Assembly (NCBI GenBank): GCA_003427395.1
Contig: BFEA01000824.1
Span: forward strand, 155,559-192,657
DNA from: Chara braunii
Taxonomy: Eukaryota > Streptophyta > Charophyceae > Charales > Characeae
Reading direction: 5' to 3'
DNA length: 37,099 nt
Numbering within the stretch: the first letter of the stretch is position 1; the number at the start of each line of letters is the position of its first letter. The translations under genes were made by a program, and so were the position numbers. The notes under the pieces are model-generated. The model was not told the origin of the DNA. It ran no database searches and saw only the letters and a program-made list of their open reading frames with translations. Positions 20,938-29,471 of the stretch are shown here, piece after piece.

Positions 20938-22245
20938 GGGCTGGACGTCACTCCAGCCCCCAGGCAAAATCGCGGGCTCACTGTGAGCCCTTGATCTGGC
21001 CAAGATCCAGGGTTGACTGTGGCCGCACCACAGCCATAGCCTTAGTGCTGGGCAGTTTCTTTAACTGCCCTATTTTATTTCTCTTTTTTTTTTCTCAGCT
21101 ATCTCGGAATCTCACGAGATAGCTGGACTCCTGCCATTTCCAAATCTATTTTTCTTTCATTTTTCTGATAAGGGGTTGGAGAGATACAACCCCTTACAGT
21201 TTGATGTATCTGGACCCTTTTCCCAGGGCAGATACATCGGGGAAAAGGTTGTACTTGGCCTTTTCCTTTTTATGACCCCTCAATTTTCAGGCTCCCTGCA
21301 AAAACGGGAGCCTGACAGTTACCTCTGGCAGCTCCTGCCAGAGGTAGCATCACGCGAGGACAAGTGTCCTCACAAAAGTAAAGAAGAAATAAACAAAAAG
21401 AAAAAGAAAAATTAAATTAATCTAACTGCATGCGCCTGGCCATTTTCTCGGCCAGGTTCATGCAGTTGCTTGCAGCAGTCCTCCCCTCACTTTTCTCTGC
21501 CCTCCCCTGAAAACGGGGAGGGCAGTTGGCAGGTTGGGAGGAGTAGGACCTCACCCTCCCAACTCCCACGTCCTTCTCTCTCTCTCTCTAACCCTTTCTT
21601 GTCTCTCGCGAGCGTTGTAAGCCGCGAGATTCAAGATCTCGCGGCTACAGTAGCAGTCCCACAATGAAATGGGTACCACGAGGTGGTTGCCTCGTCTGTT
21701 TTCGTTCTTCACTTTTTTTTTTTTTTTTTACAGTTTTTAGTGATTCGTTTCCACCCTTCCTGTTTTCCCTGTCTCTCCAACGGTCACGCGAGAAAAGGAA
21801 AAAAGGAAACCAGACTTACCTTACCTGCTTTCCCACAGTTGAGTAGACTGTAGCAGTGAATCTTCCCTTTTTCCCAGGGACAGATTCCTTCGATTTTGCT
21901 CAGCCTTCACACGCACGTACACCCCCGCTGACTGTTGAGGTTTCATCCTCCTGATGAGTCGGTGAGAGTCCGACGAAACAGTCTAGCACATCACGACCCG
22001 TTCGTCGAAAACGAACGGGTGCTGTAAAAATAAGAAGAAGAAAAAAAAAAAAAAAAAAAAAAAATCCAAACGAAAACTAAAAAAAGGAAAAGACAAAATC
22101 TAAGAAGAATCTAAAGTAAAATATAGGAAAAGAAAAAACGAAAAGAAAACAAAAAAAACAAACGAACTTACCTCGTTTTGCAGGACATAGTCGCCCGTTT
22201 TCACGGGCGCTGTCCAACTCAGTGGGCTTGAAACGCCCACTGCTA
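20938..22245. other. Dense array of perfect hairpins, copy 1
   Basis: About twenty perfect inverted repeats with short loops lie one after another. Stems (bp) and spans: 8 at 20938-20959; 7 at 20974-20990; 8 at 21050-21070; 10 at 21097-21124; 10 at 21169-21196; 10 at 21203-21238; 8 at 21241-21266; 9 at 21288-21314; 12 at 21320-21346; 7 at 21356-21371; 9+7 at 21424-21467; 11 at 21498-21525; 8 at 21533-21563; 11 at 21620-21646. Then come the hammerhead at 21927-21987, 10 at 21996-22020, and 7-8 bp stems near 22191-22241. Each stem has a different sequence, so it is not a simple repeat. No open frame covers it. Confidence 0.85.
21927..21987 (+). ncRNA. Hammerhead ribozyme, type III
   Basis: All core parts are present in order. 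Helix III 5' strand GACTGT (21930-21935), cleavage-site U at 21936, and helix I GAGG/CCTC (21937-21940 and 21947-21950) with loop TTTCAT. Then core CTGATGA (21951-21957), helix II GTCGG/CCGAC (21958-21962 and 21970-21974) with loop TGAGAGT, core GAA (21975-21977), and helix III 3' strand ACAGTC (21978-21983). Predicted cut is between 21936 and 21937. Helix III can extend by GCT/AGC (21927-21929, 21985-21987) around one bulged base. The open ends lie in helix III with 6 bp, the form seen in plant retrozymes and viroid-like RNAs. No second copy is found within the same 6.6-kb unit. Confidence 0.9.
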
Positions 22246-22292
22246 CTTCCCTGCGCGCCATGTGGCGCTTCTCATGTAGACAGTTTTTTTTG

Positions 22293-22349
<57 letters not shown>
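22246..22349. other. Poly-T tract leading to a break
   Basis: Nearly pure T from about 22286 to 22349, followed by one ambiguous base at 22350. A matching A-run lies at 22038-22063. Sequence after 22350 belongs to the Ty3/gypsy internal region, so the poly-T marks a junction. Confidence 0.85.
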
Positions 22350-22350
22350 N

Positions 22351-23013
22351 CATGACAGACGCTTACCAGACCGTCTATAAACATTTCTGGTTGGGAGTTC
22401 ATTGTGAATCTGGTTGTGATCGTCGTCCTGACTGCGACGTTAAAGAATTCCTGAAGAGATGGGGGCGCTCTATAAATTCCTCCTGATCAGCCAGATCACA
22501 TGGACAGGAAGGCTCGTCGCCGTACGAGGGTAAATAAGAGTGGTTGGGCTGGCTTGCTCGGTGACAACTTGGGCACAGGGGTGGGCCGAAACACACACGA
22601 AGACACTGCTCGCTCAATGATGTTGTTCAGTATGTTGGATGGAGGCGAGGGTAGGTTCCAATTGGTGCTCAACTGAATACACAACTATACCCACTCATCA
22701 TACATCTGCTACATGGTCTTTTGTACTTTTGATTAGTTGGTGAACAGACTGCTAACACCTCACAGACAAATTAGATTAGGACTGTAGTATGCTACCATAT
22801 CCAGTTCTGTCTAATGCTGGCTGTAAGTGAACCAATCAGAGTGCATCTAGACTATGTAGACAATCTGTGTGAATGTTGTAGACATGCCACTTGATCGGTA
22901 CAGTAGGGGACCTGCAGGACTCAACTATATCTAGAAAATTAGGTGTCGGTCAGACACATGCTGTGGTAGGACTCCACTAGGGGGTTCTAGTGCAGATAAA
23001 GTCTGCCTAATTC
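22351..23013 (+). other. Leader before chromovirus gag
   Basis: Non-coding. No initiator-Met primer site (TGGTATCAGAGC) is present. TGGTTGGGAGTT at 22389, just after ataaaca, might be a primer site for another tRNA, but this is weak. Confidence 0.45.
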
Positions 23014-24789
23014 ATGAGCGGATCAGACGTCGATGAGGAGAGAGTTGACGATGGTAGACTAACACGTGGAAGATCAAGTAGGATCCCGTACATGTTCAGG
23101 ACCCTAGACAAGGGAGAAGAAAGACGGCTTCGTGCCGAACGCAGAGCCCGTGCTCTCGCAGCATCAAGAGAAGCAGCAAACCTTGCAGCTAGGGAACACG
23201 CTATAGCAGCAGCCAGGGCAGCAGCCATGACTTCTTCAGCAGCATCCTCCGCTGCAACTTTTGTTGCGTTCTCGTCTGGACTCCAGTTTGGAATGCCAAC
23301 AGGGTCCACGGGCACTTCCAGTTCTATAGGGTCACGACAGTCTACAAGTCAAATGGCGGGCTCGCAGTTCAGCCCGTTGACTCCTCGCGAAAGGGAGCTC
23401 AGGGAGCTTCAACAGGTCGAAAGGATTCGTGAACGATTAGAGAGGGAACTGAAAGAAACAACCGATAGGGAGAAAGAGAGAAAAAATAGAGCAGCCAGGC
23501 TTGATACTTTAGAGGCTGACAAAGCTAAGTTGGAGGGCTTAGATGACTCCGGAATGAATGAGCCCATGAAAGTGTTGAGGGACAACATGTTGTCGCTGCA
23601 TGCGCACGTGGACAGCAGGTTGGACTTCATGCAGAACACTTTGGACCAGATTCTGGACATTTTCACAAAGCCAGGATTTAGGCCACCAGCGCAATCGTCG
23701 TTGCCGTTAACGGCGATGTCAGGCCCCTTTGCAGTACAAGCTAGTACACAACCAAGCGGTACGTCTGCATCAGCCGCACAGACTGTTGCATCTTCTTCTT
23801 CGGGTCCAGTGGTGATAGCTACACAACCAAAACAACTTGTTCAGCAATCTGGACAGCCACAAGGTCAATGGTATCCCAAGACCCCAATGAAACCGCCTCT
23901 TGCCTTCTCAGGCAAGAGAAAGGACGAGGAACTCAACACATGGTTGAGGACGGTCCCGGTTTGGGTGAAGGCCAAAAGGACCTTGCCTGAGGACGAAGTG
24001 GTAACTGCGGCATCTTACCTAGAGGGTAAGGCAGCCAAGTGGCTAGATGGTGTAGTTGTGAAGGCCGGGTGCGGGCGACGCATGGCGGACTGGGCTAAGT
24101 CTTTGACTTTAGACCAATTCATGGAAATGGTAGAAGCTCGATGGCATAATCCACAGGAGGCACAAAAGGTCACTGATGCCATTAACAAACTCGACCAACG
24201 CAAGTTCAGCTCAGTTAGGGAGCTTACGACTACCGTTGAGAGCCTGATCCTCGTCCCAGGTATCAACTACAGCAGCCAGTTCCTGTTAACAACGTTTGTT
24301 AGATGTTTGCCTGAGAACATCAGGAACTTACTAGCCAGTGAGGCACGCACCGAGTACCACTCGTTTGAGACATTGTCTAGGAAAGCCTTAGACTTAGAGG
24401 CCACACTAGGCAATGCTCAACCCACCTCACAGAATGACTCAAAGAAGAAGAAGAGTCCTCAGGAGTGGAAGAAGAAGGGAGCAAAGTTGATGATGGTGGA
24501 GTCTGATGGAACTCAAACTGAGATCGACGAACTCTCTGACCTGATGGACTACTCGGAGCATGACGGCGAGGAGATAACTGAGGGTAGCACCCTCGCCGCG
24601 GTAGTTAAGACTAAGGCAGGTGGCCGAGGGAAGGGCCAACCTAGGAGTCAAGGGAAGGCCGCCTCCAATCAGACCAAACAGGCTGAGTGGGTAAAGACAG
24701 GACTTGATCAAGACGTGTGGCGTGACCGCCGACAGCGTGGCGCTTGTATCAACTGTGGGGAATACGGACACACGCAGTACAAGTGCTAG
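23014..24789 (+). CDS. gag: Chromovirus Gag
   Basis: 591 codons from ATG at 23014. Ala/Arg-rich N-terminus, then a coiled-coil-like charged stretch (RERELRELQQVERIRERLE, about residues 128-180). A Ser/Gln-rich linker follows, then the capsid core from about residue 290 (PPLAFSGKRKDEELNTWL, ASYLEGKAAKWLD, FMEMVEARWHNPQ, LPENIRNLLASEA). Lys-rich and acidic linkers lead to a CX2CX4HX4C zinc knuckle (CINCGEYGHTQYKC). The stop TAG follows the last knuckle Cys directly; beyond it the frame continues for 25 codons (NAKVAQKIAPKMG...), so the stop may be a point change rather than the original end. Gag forms the particle and packages the RNA. Confidence 0.9.
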   Translation: MSGSDVDEERVDDGRLTRGRSSRIPYMFRTLDKGEERRLRAERRARALAASREAANLAAREHAIAAARAAAMTSSAASSAATFVAFSSGLQFGMPTGSTGTSSSIGSRQSTSQMAGSQFSPLTPRERELRELQQVERIRERLERELKETTDREKERKNRAARLDTLEADKAKLEGLDDSGMNEPMKVLRDNMLSLHAHVDSRLDFMQNTLDQILDIFTKPGFRPPAQSSLPLTAMSGPFAVQASTQPSGTSASAAQTVASSSSGPVVIATQPKQLVQQSGQPQGQWYPKTPMKPPLAFSGKRKDEELNTWLRTVPVWVKAKRTLPEDEVVTAASYLEGKAAKWLDGVVVKAGCGRRMADWAKSLTLDQFMEMVEARWHNPQEAQKVTDAINKLDQRKFSSVRELTTTVESLILVPGINYSSQFLLTTFVRCLPENIRNLLASEARTEYHSFETLSRKALDLEATLGNAQPTSQNDSKKKKSPQEWKKKGAKLMMVESDGTQTEIDELSDLMDYSEHDGEEITEGSTLAAVVKTKAGGRGKGQPRSQGKAASNQTKQAEWVKTGLDQDVWRDRRQRGACINCGEYGHTQYKC

Positions 24790-24851
24790 AACGCTAAGGT
24801 TGCGCAAAAGATTGCTCCAAAGATGGGGGCATCTTATTCCCAGGCTTCTAG

Positions 24852-25505
24852 CTCGGGAAACGCGTAGGGCCAGTGGAAGTAATAGCGGCTTCTACTCAAG
24901 ATGAAGTGGACATGATACCCTCCTCACTTCATGACAAGGCCGAAGCTAATGACTCCTTAGTCACCCCGCAGACACAACTAGACCAAACTATGCTCTGTAC
25001 GTTAGATGTGTCAGAAGCCTTAGAAGACTTAGAAGGTGAGTGGTCACACAAGGACCCTCTCGAGTCTTGGGTGGCGCTGAAGAAAGGTCCTAGAGGGGAA
25101 CATTTCGTGGTGGAGGTGGACGTAGGAGGCCGCAAATGTGGTGTCTTCATAGACAACGGATCCACGCGAAATTACATAAGTCGCGATTGTTTGGAAAGGC
25201 TGCACCTACAGGACCGGGTACGGCACCTTAGTAGACCAGTAGCATCTACTTTGGCCAACAAAGAGCGCATGATTGTCACAGACTACATCAAGGACGTAGT
25301 CTGTACCTTCTCGTATGGAGGAGGTGAGCTTAACCATAAGATCTCGTTCTTGGTTAGCGACGACTTGCCATTCGATATATTGTTAGGCATGTACTACCTC
25401 GAAGTTGCTAAGCCCCAGTTCGACTGGGATAAGAAGGTGCTCAAACACAAGTTGCCCGATGGCCGAACTATCAGATTGACCAAGTTCAAGGCAGTAGTAT
25501 TATAG
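24852..25505 (+). pseudogene. pol: Chromovirus aspartic protease region
   Basis: Open in a different frame from gag (from 24852; no ATG needed if part of a polyprotein). It contains FVVEVDVGGRKCGVFIDNGS, with the active-site loop, then TRNYISRDCL, a flap-like DYIKDVVCTFSYGG, and the second-half motif LPFDILLGMYYLE ending ADW-type PQFDWDKK. The catalytic triplet reads D-N-G where D-[S/T]-G is usual, so activity is doubtful. The frame ends at TAG 25503-25505; RT continues in the next frame, which a single-base change near 25495-25505 explains. Confidence 0.85.
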
Positions 25506-25519
25506 ATACCTATGGCTGC

Positions 25520-26529
25520 TTGTGCGCATCCACGTTTTACAACTATAACAAGCAAAACGAAGAGGAGGGTATGTACCTTGTTTATGTCTCTGAGAAAGGG
25601 GAGGTCGTTAAAACACCCCCAGAGATAAAAGGCGTCGTTGCTAAGTTCCCTGGTCTGTTCGAGGAGCCCTCAGGAGTTGTTGATAGGGAAGTCGTCCACG
25701 CTATAGAAATCATTCCANGGAGTAAGACCCCAAAGGGAAGGATCTATAGGATGGCCCCTGCCGAGTTAGATGAACTTCGGAAGCAACTAAAGGAGCTGAC
25801 AGAGAAGGGGTGGATTCGGCCTAGTACTTCCCCTTACGGATCACCCGTGCTATTCGTACCGAAGAAGGGGGGTACTTTGAGGATGTGCATTGATTATAGG
25901 GGCCTCAATGCCATCACGGTGAAAAACGCAGAGCCTCTACCTCGCATAGACGACCTATTGAATAGGGTGCAGGGATGCAAGTACTATACAAAGATAGACT
26001 TGAAATCCGGATATCACCAGATCGCAATAAGACCTGAGGACCAACACAAGACAACTTTTCAGACTCGTTATGGTCTGTATGAGTTTGTAGTGATGCCTTT
26101 TGGTCTTTGCAATGCGCCAGGTACATTCCAGCACGCTATGAATCGGATCTTCCACGACCATTTAGATAAGTTTGTCGTGGTCTACCTATACGACATTCTG
26201 ATCTTTAGTAAGTCTGCCGAGGAGCATGCACAACATGTTGAGGCGGTACTTTCACTCCTTCGGCAGCACAAGTATAAGGTCAACTTAGAGAAGTGTGAAT
26301 TCGGTCGCACTAAGATACTATACTTGGGTCATGAAGTATCCGCGGAAGGGATTGGGCCGGAAGATGCGAAGGTGGCTAGTATTCGAGACTGGCCACGACC
26401 TCAGACAGTCACTGAGGTCAGATCATTCTTAGGAATGTGCGGCTACTATAGGAACTTCGTAAAGAACTATTCTACAGTCGCCTCTCCTTTGACTGATCTA
26501 ACTCGACTTGACACACCGTGGGACTGGAG
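25520..26529 (+). pseudogene. pol: Chromovirus reverse transcriptase, catalytic Asp lost
   Basis: Ty3-type RT with the block order [90 protein letters not shown] and the thumb/connection [30 protein letters not shown]. The catalytic YxDD box reads YLYD at 26182-26193 (tac cta tac gac), so the first of the paired Asp residues is Tyr. One ambiguous base at 25719. The frame breaks at 26530, the first base of the nested hAT element, and the stop at 26537-26539 belongs to the insertion. With the insertion removed, ...TPWDW joins SDECEGAFKRLK in frame. Confidence 0.92.
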
Positions 26530-27476
26530 CAGAGATTAGCATTTTTTTTTGGAATTGGCACTTCACCCAACCCGCCCATAATTTTTTTAGCACTGCCCGC
26601 CCTCAAAAAAACAAAAACAAAAAATCTCAAGGCGACCCAACCCACCTTAGGGTCTTTTTGAAAATTTTCGCCCACGCCCAACCCCGTCACCCGTAAATAA
26701 CCTTCACCCTGACCCACCCACACCCGCGAGAACAAAATTACCCCCCCGCACCCGGTACCTAATTATTTTCCACCCGCACCCGCCCATTCCCCATTGTCTC
26801 AGTCCCTTCGAACATTTGCACGAACCATAGCAACATGACATCCTTGGACGACGACGCAAAACTTTGAAGCATCTCTGGCTGCAGAAATTTGAATCGCTCC
26901 ACAAGTTTGAAATTGGGTAGTGAACCTAAGGCTTGCCACTTGTTGTGGTTAGGTTTGATCCCTGTTGTTTTAATGGGAGCGAACATCCCGTTGTCTGGGT
27001 CGTGGTCCAGCTGCCACCAGTAGAGCGCGACACATTTTTTCAAGGAGGACCCCAAATTTTTAGTTGCCACTAGCTCGACTCGTTTTTTCAAGGACGATGA
27101 CGTTTTTTTCCCAGGGGCCCCAGGGTGGAGACTTTCCGTTTCCTGGGCCTCCAACCTTTGAAATCCACAGATGGACCGATGTTTGAAGTCCACAGATGGA
27201 CCGCAGCTGGGATGGGGGGTCGGGGGGAGGGTTCTTATGGGTTGTCCTGGGTTTGTGTGTCGGGTGACCCAGGCCTAGCGTTCACCCGCTTGTCACCCGC
27301 CCATTCGGGTGACCCTGGCCTAACATTGACCCGCCCGTCACCCACCCAGGCTTGCTCGCCTTGACCCACCCTCATCCTACCCATGCCAGCTTATCAAGAT
27401 CCACACCTGACCCAATGCCTCGTGGGTGGGGTGGGTGCGGGTGGGTGTGGGTCTGGGTACCCGTTGCTCATCTCTG
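26530..27476. mobile_element. Non-autonomous hAT element nested in pol
   Basis: 947 bp bounded by an exact 8-bp target duplication GACTGGAG (26522-26529 and 27477-27484), the size made by hAT transposases. Ends are CAGAGATTAGCA on the left and, reversed, CAGAGATGAGCAACGGG on the right, matching the hAT pattern CAGNGNTG. Both subterminal regions are full of ACCCG/CACCC words, typical of hAT transposase binding zones. Taking out the element plus one target copy restores the pol frame, so the insertion came after the chromovirus landed. No transposase is recognised. Confidence 0.9.
26759..27193 (-). other. Open frame inside the hAT element, unknown
   Basis: A 144-codon frame on the minus strand within the hAT core, with lower GC-repeat content than the subterminal zones. 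It contains a repeated SSLKK(R/C)V motif and WWQLDHDPDNGMFAPIKT, PNFKLVERFKFLQPEM. I recognise no transposase or host family. It may be a captured host exon, decayed transposase, or chance. The ATG and the last codons lie in hAT subterminal sequence, so the ends are not meaningful. Confidence 0.3.
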
Positions 27477-28526
27477 GACTGGAGTGATGAGTGCGAGGGT
27501 GCTTTTAAGAGATTGAAGCATGCACTCATGAATCATGAAGTTCTCATGGTTCCCGATCCGCAGAAGCCATTCATAGTGACCACTGACGCAAGCCAATACG
27601 GCATTGGCGCAGTGCTGGCTCAGCAGGATGGGAAAAAGTTGAGACCGATTGAGTACATGAGTAAGAAGATGTCATCGAAGAAGTTGGCTAAGTCCACCTA
27701 CGAAAGGGAACTCTATGCTCTCTACAAGGCACTTGTCCATTGGAAACACTTCCTTTTGGGAAGGTTCTTCTATCTGAGGACTGATCATCAGACCCTCAAA
27801 TGGATCAAGACTCAACCGACTCTTTCTGATGCACTCAAGCGATGGATTGAGGTCATAGACCAATATGACGTCAAGCTCGAGTACCTGAAGGGAGAGTACA
27901 ACAAGGTTGCAGACGCGCTATCCCGTAGAGCAGACTACCTAGGTGCGCTAGTTTCTGAATTTGGCGTATCTAATGAAGTAACTCAATCATTGGTGGGAGC
28001 CTATCAGGAAGACCCTGTCACGATGGACATCATCCGCAAACTTCAGGCAAAAGACAAGGCCACAGAAAGTGAGTTTGTGATGGTGGATGGGTTAATCTAT
28101 CTTGATAAGGCCGGAGTAAAAAGATTGGTAGTTCCATCTAGTGAACAGTTGCGTAGTTTATTTTTAGGCGAATGTCATGACACAACTGGGCATTTTGGCT
28201 ACAAGAAGACGAGTGCTAATTTAGTACAGCGATTTTGGTGGCCCCGAATGCTAGATGAAGCAAAGAAGTATGTTGAGACCTGTCAGGTCTGTCAGCGGGA
28301 CAAGCCGCGAACTCAAGCACCGCTTGGGTTGTTGAAGCCTTTACCTATTCCTGAGGGTCCAGGATTGAGTGTTCCCATGGATTTCATGGACACCCTAGTG
28401 ACCAGCAAGAGTGGTAAAAGGCACATTTTCGTCATCATTGACAGATTCACCAAGTACGCTAGACTAGTACCAATGCCAGAGACAGCCAGGACGGAATACG
28501 TCATCAAGTTGTTCAAGGACAACTAG
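27477..28526 (+). pseudogene. pol: Chromovirus RNase H and integrase N-terminal part
   Basis: RNase H: FIVTTDASQYGIGAVLAQ (first Asp), STYERELYAL (Glu), FYLRTDHQTLKW (Asp), NKVADALSRR (last Asp) at about 27575-27930; all four acidic residues are present. Integrase: zinc domain HX4HX29CX2C (CHDTTGHFG ... TCQVCQRDK) at about 28170-28300, then the catalytic core start PMDFMDTLVTSKSGKRHIFV with the first Asp, and DRFTKYARLVPMPETA. The frame stops at TAG 28524-28526 after KLFKDN, where a deletion and frame change occur. Confidence 0.92.
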
Positions 28527-28528
28527 GT

Positions 28529-29434
28529 AAGGAGCTGTGGAAGAAGACTGCGGAAGAGATGGGCAGTCAACTTCAGATGACTTCAAAGAATCATCCCGAA
28601 GCCAACGGACAGGCCGAACAAATGAATAGAGTTGTACAGCACTTGCTGAGGCACTACACCAAGCCCAACCAGGATGACTGGGATGAGCAGTTACCTCTCA
28701 TCGCCAGCCTGTACAACAATGTTATACATAGTAGTACCGGCGTTAGTCCTAACCAGCTGCACTTAGGATGGAAGCCTAGATCAGCACTAGACTTCCTCCT
28801 ACCTGAAAACCGACCCGCTGCAACTCCAGGCACACTTGAATACGGTGTGCAATATGAGAAGTTGCTGCAAGAGGCTGTTGAACATATGAAGAAAGCTCAG
28901 CAAGCCATGATTGCTTCTGACAGTCAACATCGCAGACAGTCCACATTCCAGGTAGGGGAACGTGTCTGGGTCAAGGCTAGTGAGTTAGGACAAGAGTTCG
29001 GAATATCTCGCAAACTAATGCCTCAGTACTTTGGTCCCTGGGAAGTCTTGGATGTAGTGGGAGATGAGTTGGATGGTCCCACTTATGTCATTCGTGTCCC
29101 TGGACACTTACGCACTCACCCTGTCTTTCATGCCTCAAAGCTTGCACCTTTCGCTGAGACTGATCAATTCCCTTCCAGGAGATCGATGCTTCCCCCAACC
29201 ATGGATGGACAAGTCGACATCGACGACATTGTGGATCACAGGGACATGCCTGTTCCGAAGCCGTTGGGTCGAGGAAGACCTCCTAAACCCAAGAGGGAGT
29301 ACCGGATCAGATTCAGGCATCATACGGATCCGAAAGAAGATCGGTGGTTTACCCGGGAGGAACTGATGGAAACAGCTCCTCAGGTGGTGGCAGATTATGA
29401 ACGAAAGTTAAAAGGGAAGGCACCTGCGAAGTAA
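28529..29434 (+). pseudogene. pol: Chromovirus integrase C-terminal part and chromodomain
   Basis: Continues in a new frame as KELWKKTAEEMG, then NHPEANGQAEQMNRV with the catalytic Glu, LPLIASLYNNVIHSSTGVSP, and the GPY/F-like module MPQYFGPWEVLDVVG ... RTHPVFHASKLAPF. The tail from about 29214 (VDIDDIVDHRDMPVPK, REYRIRFRHHTD, DRWFTREELMETAPQVVADYE) has the layout of a chromodomain, which directs chromovirus insertion to marked chromatin. The block with the second catalytic Asp between KLFKDN and KELW is missing, a loss I estimate at 60-80 bp. Ends TAA 29432-29434. Confidence 0.9.
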
Positions 29435-29458
29435 GCATCTCAGCGGACTTTCGAAGCT

Positions 29459-29471
29459 AAGGGGGATCGGA
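29459..29471 (+). other. Polypurine tract
   Basis: A purine-rich run around aagggggatcgga lies directly before the TG of the 3' LTR. This is the usual site of plus-strand priming, and its position confirms that 29472 is the LTR start. Confidence 0.75.

Noticed and set aside
20938-22245. CRISPR array or series of bacterial terminators
   Set aside because: Stems differ in sequence, there is no constant repeat, and the context is a eukaryotic nuclear genome.
14764-22349. A 7.6-kb giant LTR
   Set aside because: The repeat looks like an LTR pair at first sight, but TG...CA ends, the TTAA flanks and the solo LTR at 4806-5906 all place the LTR end at 15773 (1.0-1.1 kb). The rest is flank duplicated in the sequence.
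22389-22400. Primer-binding site of the chromovirus (TGGTTGGGAGTT)
   Set aside because: Starts TGG but matches no tRNA end that I can name, and no LTR end is adjacent in this assembly.
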